Shown: one piece after another, positions 23,091-30,895 of the stretch
Position numbering within the stretch: the stretch's first letter is position 1
How the letters are laid out: each line of letters begins with the position of its first letter
DNA from: Myxococcales bacterium
GTDB lineage: Bacteria > Myxococcota_A > Polyangia > Polyangiales > Polyangiaceae
Reading direction: 5' to 3'
DNA length: 64,000 nucleotides
Assembly (NCBI GenBank): GCA_016191785.1
Contig: JACPVJ010000179.1
Coordinates: forward strand, 38,197 to 102,196
Notes under the pieces: generated by a model
The model's input: the letters and a program-made list of their open reading frames with translations, nothing else
Database searches by the model: none
What the model was told of the DNA's origin: nothing
Made by a program: the position numbers and the translations under genes

Positions 23091-25666
23091 GGGTCCAAGC
23101 GCTCGACCTCGCCGCGGTCGCCGTCGACGCGGACCCGCTCGCCGTCTCGCAGCGTGGTGCTGGCGCCGAGCACGCCGAACACCGCAGGGACGCCCACCTC
23201 GCGCGCGACCACGGCGGCGTGGCTGAGCGCGCTGCCCGCGTCGGCCACCAGCGCGCCGCCCCAGAAGAACAGCGGCGCGGCGCCGACGTCGGGGGTGCGC
23301 ACGACCAGCACGTCCCCCGGCTCGAGGTGCTCGGCGCCCCGGGCCTCGGAGTCGAGCACGCGCACCCGCCCGGTCACCACTCCACCGCTGGCCGCTGCGC
23401 CGGCCAGGCGGCGCGAATCGAACGGCAGGGGCGCGACGCGCGGGGGGGTTCCGATGAACGTGTCGGGGGGATCTTCGCGGCCCAGCTCGCGGTCGCGAGC
23501 GGCGATTCGCATCCGCACCAGCGGACCGAGATCGGCTCGGGTGCGGCCCGTGGCGCTGAGCAGGTCGTGGTGGCTCAAGAAGAACGCGCTGCCTTCGGGC
23601 AACGCCCCATCCAGGCGGCGCAGGCGCCGATCGACGTCCAGCGCAACGGTGCGTGTCATCGCGACGGTACGCGCCATCCAGACGCGCATGCGCTCGCGCA
23701 AGCGGCAGAGCGACCGGGCGCGCGCGGTCAAGGTGCGAATCAGCGCCATCTCGACCACGCCCGCGCGGGCCTCGACCGCGGCGAGCTCGCGGTCCGCGGC
23801 CACGCGCACTCGGCTGAGCACCTGATCGGGATCCGCGGCGCGCGCGGTGAGCCCGGCGCAGAGCATTCGCAGCACTGGCGTGGGGTCGTCCCCGAAACGT
23901 GGGTTCATGGCCTCGAGCTCCGAGAGCCCCCGCTCGCCGAACGCGTCGAGCCACCCCGACAGCGCGCGCCGCCCGGGACCGTCGGGCAGGTCGGCGAGCG
24001 TGCCGGCGCCCGCCAGCGCCGCGGCGCCCGCCGGGTCGGCGCGAAACAGCTCGGCCACGTGGGCCAGGGCCACTGCCGGGCGCGCGCTCTCGAGCTCCGA
24101 CAGGCCGCTGGTGAGCGCGTACGCGAGCCGAGGCGCCGCCTCGGGCACGACCCGCGACAAGGCGGCCTGAAGCGCCAGGTGCGACGCCAGCGCGACCAGC
24201 GAGCACGACAGGAGCATGCGCCCCGTGGACTCGAGAAAGCCGTGGGACTCGCGCAGCGTGGTGACCAGCGAGTCGTCGGGCAAGATCGCGAGGTCCATCT
24301 CGGCCAGCCAGCGGCGGTGTTGATCGGCGTCGCGCTCGAACTTCAGATGCGCATCCGAGAGCCGGCGCTCGCCCAACGCCAAGCGGGCCGCCGCGATCGA
24401 AAGGGCGGCCAGCGACCCACCCTTTTTGCGCACGTCGAGGGTGCGGGCCAGGTCGGCCTTGTCGCCGCCGCGCAGCAAGTCGACCACCACCGCCGGCTCG
24501 ATGCCGGGCACCCCCGACAGCGCCGGCACCATCGCCGAGACGTTCAGGTAGTGGCGCCCGTGCACGCTGGCGACCAGCACCGCGTCGCGTTCGACCTCTG
24601 CTCCGAGCTCGGCCAGGGTCTCTTTCAAGCTCGAGTCGACGAAGTCTTCGACCAGCGACGCAGAGAGCGGGGTGGGCACGCCCGGCAAGAGGTCAGCCAG
24701 GCCCGTGCGCGACCAGACCGTGTCGTGGCGACCGGCCTTGGGAAAGCCCGCGCCGCCGAAGCCCCGTGACTGCACGACGCGCGGGCTCTTCTCGTCGAAG
24801 AACGCGAGCTCGAGCTCTTCCGGCTGCCCGGGGTCGAGCTTCTTCCACAGCGCGCTGCAGGCGATCAGCGCTTCGTCCGAGAGCACCGGCGCGCTCGGCG
24901 CGGTGACCGCGGCGACGGCGGTGTGACCTCCGACGACCACCAGCTTCCGCGGCTTCGTCGCCAGACGCCGGGCCAGGGCGCTGCCGTCGGCGGCGACCCG
25001 CAAGAGGTCGGCGGGGCGCGCGCCGTCAACCACCGGCGAAGCCAGCCCCGGCTCGGCTTGCAGCAAGAACGAGGCGTCGCCCCGCTCTCGATTCGAGATC
25101 AGCGCCGTGGCGTGCACCCCCGAGAGCCGCTGGATGATCACCGCCATCGAGACGTCGCGCAGGCCGAGGTCGCGCAACCGGGTGAGCACGTCCTCTTCCA
25201 CCGCGGCCGACCACAGCTCGAGGATGCCGCGCTCGAGGGCGGCAGCGTCGGCCAAGCCGTGGCGCGCCCGGTCGAGCCCGGCGATGCCGGCGACGCTGGC
25301 GTCGGCGACGGTCGCGCTCGACCGCACGCTGAAGCCCCACTCCCCCGCTTCGAGCCGAGCCAGCTCGGCACGAAGCTCGTCACCGAGCGCCGCGTCGAGC
25401 AGCCGCTCACGCGCGCGCGCCGCCTTCTCGTGCCCGCTCTGCTTGTGGATGCCCCGCAAGAGCGAGGCCGGATCGTGGCCCGGCGGAAGGTGCGCGGCGA
25501 CCGCGTCGCGGAACGCGCCAGCGTCGACGAGCCAGCTCTCGACCACCGGCAGGCCGCGGCGTTGCACCTCGACCAGTGCCGCTCCAGCGGCACCGAAATC
25601 GGAGACCCGCGTACCGCCTACGGCGGCCTCCAGCAAGGTGTACACACGATTTCCGGGGCGGCTCAT
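23087..25666 (-). CDS. PEP-utilising enzyme (pyruvate phosphate dikinase / Rph-like)
   Basis: An 859-residue cytoplasmic protein with an N-terminal ATP-binding domain (GFSVRSSATVADAS, MAVIIQRLSGVHATALISN) and a C-terminal phosphohistidine swivel domain: GGVVTGRVRVLD, GDVLVVRTPDVGAAPLFF, and GSALSHAAVVAREVGVPAVFGV with the phosphorylated His in SHAA. This is the layout of PEP synthase-like phosphotransferases and rifampin phosphotransferases. The middle is long and divergent, and there is no TIM-barrel PEP-binding domain with typical motifs that I can place, so the phosphate acceptor is unknown. It is likely the first gene of an operon with the pseudouridine synthase. Confidence 0.82.
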   Translation of the reverse strand: MSRPGNRVYTLLEAAVGGTRVSDFGAAGAALVEVQRRGLPVVESWLVDAGAFRDAVAAHLPPGHDPASLLRGIHKQSGHEKAARARERLLDAALGDELRAELARLEAGEWGFSVRSSATVADASVAGIAGLDRARHGLADAAALERGILELWSAAVEEDVLTRLRDLGLRDVSMAVIIQRLSGVHATALISNRERGDASFLLQAEPGLASPVVDGARPADLLRVAADGSALARRLATKPRKLVVVGGHTAVAAVTAPSAPVLSDEALIACSALWKKLDPGQPEELELAFFDEKSPRVVQSRGFGGAGFPKAGRHDTVWSRTGLADLLPGVPTPLSASLVEDFVDSSLKETLAELGAEVERDAVLVASVHGRHYLNVSAMVPALSGVPGIEPAVVVDLLRGGDKADLARTLDVRKKGGSLAALSIAAARLALGERRLSDAHLKFERDADQHRRWLAEMDLAILPDDSLVTTLRESHGFLESTGRMLLSCSLVALASHLALQAALSRVVPEAAPRLAYALTSGLSELESARPAVALAHVAELFRADPAGAAALAGAGTLADLPDGPGRRALSGWLDAFGERGLSELEAMNPRFGDDPTPVLRMLCAGLTARAADPDQVLSRVRVAADRELAAVEARAGVVEMALIRTLTARARSLCRLRERMRVWMARTVAMTRTVALDVDRRLRRLDGALPEGSAFFLSHHDLLSATGRTRADLGPLVRMRIAARDRELGREDPPDTFIGTPPRVAPLPFDSRRLAGAAASGGVVTGRVRVLDSEARGAEHLEPGDVLVVRTPDVGAAPLFFWGGALVADAGSALSHAAVVAREVGVPAVFGVLGASTTLRDGERVRVDGDRGEVERLDP

Positions 25667-25684
25667 CGGCCCCCGGGCTTTACC

Positions 25685-26035
25685 TCACCCGTCTTCGGGC
25701 AGCGACCCCGTGCTGCGCCGCACCAGCTCGCTCAGCACCGGATCGGTGCGCAGCTGGTCGCGGAGCGCGGTCTTCACGAACTCGAGCTGCTCACCGCTGA
25801 TGCGGCCGTCGAGGTGCGCGACGGCGCCTTCGACCTTCGCGTCCAGATACTGGTCGACGCTGATCTCGCCGCGTTCGAGCCGTGAGAGCGCCTCGGTGCC
25901 GGCTGCCTTCTCGGGGCCGGCGGCGCGCTCGACCTTGAAGGCTTCGCGAACCGGCGACGCTGCTCCGGGGCGGACCCCGCCCGCCGGTCCGAGACCGCCA
26001 GGCGGGGGGGGTTTGCCAATGCCGTCGATGCCCAT
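25685..26035 (-). CDS. Small protein, second of a pair with secretion-like features
   Basis: A 116-residue soluble protein. The first 35 residues are Gly/Pro-rich (GKPPPPGGLGPAGGVRP). The remainder is helical: AFKVERAAGPEKAAGTEALS, RLERGEISVDQYLDAKVEGA, QLEFVKTALRDQLRTDPVLSE. The GEISVDQYLDAKVEGAVAHL stretch recalls small export-associated or chaperone-like proteins of myxobacteria, but I recognise no family. It starts ten bases after the stop of the next gene upstream, so the two form a bicistronic unit. Confidence 0.6.
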   Translation of the reverse strand: MGIDGIGKPPPPGGLGPAGGVRPGAASPVREAFKVERAAGPEKAAGTEALSRLERGEISVDQYLDAKVEGAVAHLDGRISGEQLEFVKTALRDQLRTDPVLSELVRRSTGSLPEDG

Positions 26036-26045
26036 GGGAAGGTCC

Positions 26046-26519
26046 CTAGCGAATGTTGCCGATGGCGTTCTTGACCGTGTCGTGCCGCGTCTTGAGCACG
26101 TTCGAGAGCGTGGTGTACGCGCGACTCTCGGCGCTGATCCGCTCCTGCAGCTCGAGGTAGTACATGTTCATGTCGGCGTTCCGGGACAGCATATCGTCCA
26201 TGTTCCCCGCCGACGACCCCTCGCCGCCGGCGCCGCTGGCGCCGCCGAGCCCCGATGCGCTGCCCGCGGTGCCCGCCGAGCCCTCGGGCCGGGTGCCGTC
26301 GTTACCAGGGCCGATCCCCGGGCCCGACCGGAACGCGGCAGCCAAGACCGGACCGCCCGGCAGGCGTCGGACGGCCGACTCTGCGCCGCTGACCACGGCG
26401 TTCGCCCCGGCTTCCATCACTTGTTTGAAGGGGCGCGCCGGCGCGGGGGTGACGCGGGCAGCGGTGGGGCTGCTGGTCACGGACGGGCTAGGACCTCCAG
26501 AATCGACGCGGGTGCTCAT
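26046..26519 (-). CDS. Small helical protein with type III needle/rod-like C-terminus (tentative)
   Basis: A 157-residue protein with no signal peptide. It has a Ser/Thr/Pro N-terminus, a short helical segment (FKQVMEAGANAVVSGAESA), a Gly/Ser-rich linker, and a conserved-looking amphipathic C-terminus: MNMYYLELQERISAESRAYT followed by TLSNVLKTRHDTVKNAIGNI. A helical tail after a disordered half is reminiscent of type III secretion inner-rod or needle-like subunits and of small proteins beside T3SS-like genes in myxobacteria; no secretion apparatus gene is in this window. AAGGAGG sits seven bases before the ATG, an unusually strong ribosome site here, implying high expression. Confidence 0.6.
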   Translation of the reverse strand: MSTRVDSGGPSPSVTSSPTAARVTPAPARPFKQVMEAGANAVVSGAESAVRRLPGGPVLAAAFRSGPGIGPGNDGTRPEGSAGTAGSASGLGGASGAGGEGSSAGNMDDMLSRNADMNMYYLELQERISAESRAYTTLSNVLKTRHDTVKNAIGNIR

Positions 26520-26588
26520 GAATGTTCCTCCTTGGGGTGGGTTCGTGCCCCCCTTCGGCCACCCGTAGCCGGCAGTTGCGACTTTTGT

Positions 26589-27260
26589 TCAGAAGCTGCC
26601 CACGAGCCCGAGGCCGTGGCTCCGACCCACCCGCATCGGCGCGAGCCTGAGCGAGGTTTGTTGCCGCACCAGGACCTGCTTCTTGGCAGTCAGGCCCACG
26701 GTGAGCGCAACCCCGCCGCCGGTCTGCATCAGGCCGTCGAGGACCAGCAGCATCGAGAGAAAGACGTCCCCGACGCACTCCAGCGGCCGATCTCCGTCGG
26801 AGTCCCGCTCGTCGCAGGCGTCTTTCCGGGTGGAAAGAGTCAGGAACGGGCCCAGCCCCGGCACGAGCAACCAGTAGCTCTTGTTGTCGAAGCCCGAGGC
26901 TGCCGCGACCTGCACGCCGATGGCGTAGGGCACGCCAGCGATGATCGCGCCGGAGATCACCGCGCCTTTCCGGACGCGCTCTTCGACCTGGTAACCCTGG
27001 GGGATGGGTTTCTCGGGGTCGTAGGGCATCTCGGCGGGGAGCGGCCGCGGCGCCGGCGCTTGCCAGTACGGGTAGGGGTACTGCGGGGCCGGGTAGGGGT
27101 ACGGCTGCGGCGCGGGATACGGATACGGATACGGGTAGGGCTGAGCCGGCGGTTGCGCCGGCGGCGCTGTCGGGGGCGGCGCTGGCTGCGCGCTGGGCGC
27201 TTGCGCCCACGCCGGCGACGAGAGCGCGATCACCATGGCCACCGCCAGCCCACGAGTCAT
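26589..27260 (-). CDS. Secreted or membrane protein with Pro-Tyr repeats
   Basis: A 223-residue protein with a signal peptide (LAVAMVIALSSPAWAQA, AxA cleavage), a 70-residue Pro/Gln/Tyr region with repeated PYPYPAPQ, then a domain with hydrophobic stretches at about residues 100-120 (GAVISGAIIAGVPYAIGVQV) and 165-190 (VFLSMLLVLDGLMQTGGGVAL). An acidic insertion ACDERDSDGD lies between. It is a common myxobacterial arrangement of unknown role; the Tyr/Pro region may be a cell-wall-spanning or adhesive spacer. Upstream envC is on the same strand. Confidence 0.65.
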   Translation of the reverse strand: MTRGLAVAMVIALSSPAWAQAPSAQPAPPPTAPPAQPPAQPYPYPYPYPAPQPYPYPAPQYPYPYWQAPAPRPLPAEMPYDPEKPIPQGYQVEERVRKGAVISGAIIAGVPYAIGVQVAAASGFDNKSYWLLVPGLGPFLTLSTRKDACDERDSDGDRPLECVGDVFLSMLLVLDGLMQTGGGVALTVGLTAKKQVLVRQQTSLRLAPMRVGRSHGLGLVGSF

Positions 27261-27273
27261 GGGGCGAACCGTA

Positions 27274-28248
27274 TCAGATCCCGAACCACTCCGCGGGGTC
27301 GAGCGCCTCGGTGCTCTTCCGGATCTCGAAGTAGAGCAGCGCGCCCTGGCCCATGTCGCCGACCGAGCCCACGCGCGCCCCGCTGGTGATGTCGTCGCCG
27401 ACCTTCACCGTGATGTCCGCCAGGTTCGCGCTGACCGTGTAGTAGCGATCCCCGTGGTCCAAGATCACGGTCTTGCCGTAGCCCGTGTAGTCGTCGGCGA
27501 AGGCGACTCGCCCGGCGTAGACCGCACGGACGGCCGTTCCTCGCGGCGCGCGCATCTCGATGCCCGTGCCCTCGGTGCCCGGCCGTCGCGCGCTCTTCAG
27601 CTCGGCGCGACCGGGGATCGGAAACGGCAGGCGACCCTTCATGCTGCCGAAGCCGCTGGCCAGATCCGCCGGATCGCTGGGCCCGACACCTGCGCCGTAG
27701 ACCGCGGTGTGGGAGCCCGACCCGTTGGACTCGAAGGCGCGCTGAAAGGCCAGCGCGCGATCTTGCGCCTCGAGCAGCGCATCGCGAGCGGTGGCAAGGG
27801 CGCGTTGCTGCACTTCGAGCGGTCCCCGGCGCTGCTTCAGCTTCTCGAGGTGCCGCCCGATCTCGACGCGGCGCTCGGCCAGGCGGCGCTCGTCGGTGAG
27901 GTCACGACCCAGGGCACGCCGCACGCGCTCGACCTTGGCCGCATGGTCCACCAGCGCCTGAAAGCCGCTCCCCACCGGCAAGAGCCCGGCGCGAGACAGT
28001 CGCACGTACGCACGACCTCGGGCAATGGTGCGAGCGTGGGCGCCGTCGGCCTCTCGACCCAGACCGGCCAGCTCTTTCTTCAGCTCGCGCTCCTGCCGGT
28101 CGATCTCGTCGAGCGCGCGGTCCACCTCGGTGAGCGGCGCGGGCAGCGACGCGACCGCCGGCGGCGGCGCGACGACCTCGTCGGCGCCCGGCAGCGCGGC
28201 GGCGGCGGAAGCGCCGAGCAAGATGCTGAAGACGAGCTTCGCTTTCAC
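27274..28248 (-). CDS. envC: EnvC-like murein hydrolase activator with degenerate LytM domain
   Basis: A 324-residue periplasmic protein: signal peptide, a long coiled coil (about residues 38-180), then a LytM/M23 domain from about 205 to the end. The LytM metal ligands are lost: the H-x(3)-D motif is GTEGTGIE and the H-x-H motif reads LYFEIR, exactly as in E. coli EnvC, which activates amidases rather than cutting peptidoglycan. The ending (YFEIRK ... LDPAEWFG) also matches EnvC. It begins with GTG one base after the ftsX stop, so ftsE-ftsX-envC form one operon. FtsX would hold the coiled coil and transmit ATP-driven changes. Confidence 0.87.
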   Translation of the reverse strand: MKAKLVFSILLGASAAAALPGADEVVAPPPAVASLPAPLTEVDRALDEIDRQERELKKELAGLGREADGAHARTIARGRAYVRLSRAGLLPVGSGFQALVDHAAKVERVRRALGRDLTDERRLAERRVEIGRHLEKLKQRRGPLEVQQRALATARDALLEAQDRALAFQRAFESNGSGSHTAVYGAGVGPSDPADLASGFGSMKGRLPFPIPGRAELKSARRPGTEGTGIEMRAPRGTAVRAVYAGRVAFADDYTGYGKTVILDHGDRYYTVSANLADITVKVGDDITSGARVGSVGDMGQGALLYFEIRKSTEALDPAEWFGI

Positions 28249-28249
28249 G

Positions 28250-29119
28250 TCACACCAAGAGCAGGCGGCGGAGGCTGCCGTAGGCCGCAGCGGCGCCCAG
28301 CAGCCCGCCGAGCAAGACCATACCGGCGCACACGAACCACGGCAGGAAGGTCGGCGCCATGCCGAGCATCACGCCGAGCTCGCTGTCGAAGTTGCCCCGC
28401 ACGATGCCGTACAGCACCGCGAGCAGCGCGAGGGCCGCAGCCGCGCCGATGCCGCCTTGAGCCGCGCCCTCGAGCACGAACGGCCGGCGCACGTACGAGT
28501 CGGTGGCGCCCACCAGCTTGAGGATCTCGACCTCGATCCGGCGGCGCTGCAGCGCCAGGCGAATCGTCGACGACACCACGCTGACCACCGCGCCCAGCAC
28601 CACCAGCGCCAGCACGATGCTGGCGGTGACGCCGCCGCGCAGCAGCGTACCGAGCCGCTCGCTCCACGACTGATAGGTCTCGACGGACTCGACCGCGGGC
28701 AGCGCCTGCAGCTGCGACGCCAGCTTGCCGACCCGTTCGACCGCGGCTTCGTCCGCGACCCGCACCTCGAGCGACGCGGGGAACGCCTCGGCCGGCAGGG
28801 CGCCGAGCACGTCGTCGCCCTTCTGCGAGGTCAGCTCGCGCCGCGCGTCTTCGCTCGACACGTGGCGCACGTCGGTGACGCCGGGGGTGGCGCGCAGCGC
28901 CTTCTGGATCTGGTCGATCTGCTCGGGCGTGGCGTCGGGCTTCAAGAACACGCTGGCGCGGCCGGTCTCGGCCCAGCGCGTGCGGATACCGTGGACGTTC
29001 ACCACCACCAGCACCGCCGAGGCCAAGCACACGAAGGCAACGGCCACGCTGAAAATGCTGAGCAGGTGCAGGCGCCAGTCGTTGCGGCTGCCGCGCCAGG
29101 CTCGTTCGATCGGAGTCAT
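28250..29119 (-). CDS. ftsX: Cell division protein FtsX
   Basis: A 289-residue permease-like subunit of the FtsEX ABC complex. One membrane helix near residues 20-42 (LLSIFSVAVAFVCLASAVLVV) is followed by the periplasmic loop (SVFLKPDATPEQIDQIQKAL and LEVRVADE), then three helices in the C-terminal half around the conserved RRRIEVEILKLVGATDSYVR, which links to FtsE. FtsX does not transport a solute; it regulates septal peptidoglycan hydrolysis through EnvC. It lies between ftsE (four bases upstream) and envC. Confidence 0.93.
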   Translation of the reverse strand: MTPIERAWRGSRNDWRLHLLSIFSVAVAFVCLASAVLVVVNVHGIRTRWAETGRASVFLKPDATPEQIDQIQKALRATPGVTDVRHVSSEDARRELTSQKGDDVLGALPAEAFPASLEVRVADEAAVERVGKLASQLQALPAVESVETYQSWSERLGTLLRGGVTASIVLALVVLGAVVSVVSSTIRLALQRRRIEVEILKLVGATDSYVRRPFVLEGAAQGGIGAAAALALLAVLYGIVRGNFDSELGVMLGMAPTFLPWFVCAGMVLLGGLLGAAAAYGSLRRLLLV

Positions 29120-29123
29120 CGCC

Positions 29124-29912
29124 TCATGCCACCTTTCGGCCGAAGCCCTCGGCCGCGTCGTCCAGCCCGTCGGGCACGTCGATGGCCTTGCCCTCGTCGA
29201 GGACCACCACCCGACGCGGACGCACGTCGAGCAAGGTGCGATCGTGAGTGGCGAACAGCACCGTCACGCCGGTCTCGTTGATGTCCTCGAACAGGCCCAG
29301 GATGTCGATCGCCAGCTGGGGGTCCAGGTTGCCGGTGGGCTCGTCGGCCAGCACCAGCGCCGGCTCGCCGACGATGGCCCGCGCGATCGCGACCCGCTGT
29401 TGCTCACCGCCCGAGAGGGAACCCGCGCGGTCGGGACCCCGCCCGCCGAGGCCCACGCGCTCGAGCACCTCGCCCACTCGCTGCTTGATCAACCGCGGGG
29501 CTACGCCCAGGACTTCCATCGGCAAGGCGACGTTCTCGAGGACCGACCAGTTCGGGACCAGCTTGAAGTCCTGGAAGACCACGCCGATGTTGCGACGCAG
29601 GAACGGCACCGAGTCGCCGGCCAGGCGCCCGACCTCGCGGCCCAAAAAGAGGATCCGGCCGGAATCGACCTGCTCGGCCGCGTGCAGCATCCGGAGCAGG
29701 GTGCTCTTGCCGGCCCCCGAGGGCCCGGTGATGAACACGAACTCGCCGCGCTGGATCTCGAGCGAGAGCCCCCGCAGGACCGGCGCGTCGGCGCGATAGG
29801 CCTTGTGTACGTCCTCGAACACCAGCACCGGGCGCCGGGCGGCGGTCGGGTCGAACCGAGTCGCGCCACGAAGGGCCGGCTTGAAGGTGCGGGTCTTGGC
29901 CCCACTGTCCAT
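29124..29912 (-). CDS. ftsE: Cell division ATP-binding protein FtsE
   Basis: A 262-residue ABC ATPase with Walker A GPSGAGKSTLL, Q-loop FQDFKL, signature LSGGEQQRVAIARA, Walker B LVLADEPTGNLD and switch His in FATHDR. Its immediate neighbour is ftsX and it is the first gene of the cluster. It carries an N-terminal extension of about 30 residues (GAKTRTFKPALRGATRFD) compared with E. coli FtsE. The extension may be real or reflect an internal start; none is obvious before the first strand PVLVFEDVHKAY. Confidence 0.93.
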   Translation of the reverse strand: MDSGAKTRTFKPALRGATRFDPTAARRPVLVFEDVHKAYRADAPVLRGLSLEIQRGEFVFITGPSGAGKSTLLRMLHAAEQVDSGRILFLGREVGRLAGDSVPFLRRNIGVVFQDFKLVPNWSVLENVALPMEVLGVAPRLIKQRVGEVLERVGLGGRGPDRAGSLSGGEQQRVAIARAIVGEPALVLADEPTGNLDPQLAIDILGLFEDINETGVTVLFATHDRTLLDVRPRRVVVLDEGKAIDVPDGLDDAAEGFGRKVA

Positions 29913-29964
29913 GGCTTGGGGGTTACCAGGGCAGCGATTTCAGTAACAACTTTTCTGCGGCACG

Positions 29965-30870
29965 ATGGGCCCCGTGCAGATCGTGTTTTTCGGCCTTCCG
30001 CTCGCAGCGTTGCTCCTCCAGGCCGACGGCCACACCGTCGATCTCGCCGTGATCGCCCCCTTCGAGGCCCCGGGGCGTCGCAGGCTCGGGTCGAGGACAC
30101 GAATCTTGGACGCCGGCGCGCTCGGCCGCCGACTCGACGCGCAGGTGGACGCGGCCCTGGCCGAGCTCGCACCGGATCTGATCGTCAGCTGGTTCTGGTC
30201 CCGGAAGTTGCCGGTACGCTGGCTCGAGCGGGGCAGGCTCGGCGCCATCGGCGTGCATCCGTCGCTCTTGCCGCGGCACCGCGGACCGAACCCCTTCTTC
30301 TGGGCCATCGACCAGGGCGACGCCGAGACGGGCGTGAGCGTGCACCGTCTCACCGAGCACTACGACGAGGGCGACGTGCTCGAGACCCGAACCCTCGCCA
30401 TCGGCGATCGCGACGCGTGGCAGCTGGCCCGGGCCCTCGATCGTCCGGGCCTGGCGGCGCTGCGGTCGGTGGTCGCACAGATCGCCCAAGGGCGAGTCCC
30501 GCCGGGCGCGCCCCAGGACGAAGGGCAGGCGACCTTCGCCCCGGAGCCCCAGGGTGACCAGCTGCGCGTGGACTTCACCTGGCCCACCGCCCGCGTGCTC
30601 CGACGGATCCGCGCGCTCTCGCCGGTGCCCGGGGTCGCCCTCGAGCTCTGCAGCCAAGACCTGTTCCTCACCCGCGCCGAGGCAACTTCGACCTATCCGG
30701 CTGCGCTCGAGCCGGGCGAGGCAGCTGCCGTCGGGACCCCCCCGACGGCCGTGGTGATCCGCACGAGCGATGGGGCAATCCGCGTGCTCCGCGCGGCCGG
30801 GCCGGAAGGGGAAACGCTGGCGCCCACGGCCCTGGCGCAACTCGTCGCTTCCCGTACGCGTGCGGTGTAG
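29965..30870 (+). CDS. Formyltransferase-family protein lacking the catalytic Asn
   Basis: A 301-residue protein of the methionyl-tRNA/sugar formyltransferase fold (QIVFFGLPLAALLLQADG; GAIGVHPSLLPRHRGPNPFF; GDAETGVSVHRLTEHYDEGD). The catalytic triad of the family is Asn-His-Asp. His (in VHPSLLP) and Asp (in YDEGDVL) are present, but the N of the N-x-H motif is Gly (IGVH). The C-terminal portion from about residue 205 resembles the Fmt C-terminal domain. It may be an altered formyltransferase or a non-catalytic paralogue; the housekeeping fmt is probably elsewhere. It is divergent from ftsE with 52 bases between starts. Confidence 0.75.
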   Translation: MGPVQIVFFGLPLAALLLQADGHTVDLAVIAPFEAPGRRRLGSRTRILDAGALGRRLDAQVDAALAELAPDLIVSWFWSRKLPVRWLERGRLGAIGVHPSLLPRHRGPNPFFWAIDQGDAETGVSVHRLTEHYDEGDVLETRTLAIGDRDAWQLARALDRPGLAALRSVVAQIAQGRVPPGAPQDEGQATFAPEPQGDQLRVDFTWPTARVLRRIRALSPVPGVALELCSQDLFLTRAEATSTYPAALEPGEAAAVGTPPTAVVIRTSDGAIRVLRAAGPEGETLAPTALAQLVASRTRAV

Positions 30871-30895
30871 ACTGGCCGCCGCTCGGAGGAACCGA

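Noticed and set aside
22442..24769. 775-residue plus-strand frame over the pseudouridine synthase and PEP enzyme
   Set aside because: Opposite two well-supported genes; the product is low-complexity Arg/Pro/Ala without a fold.
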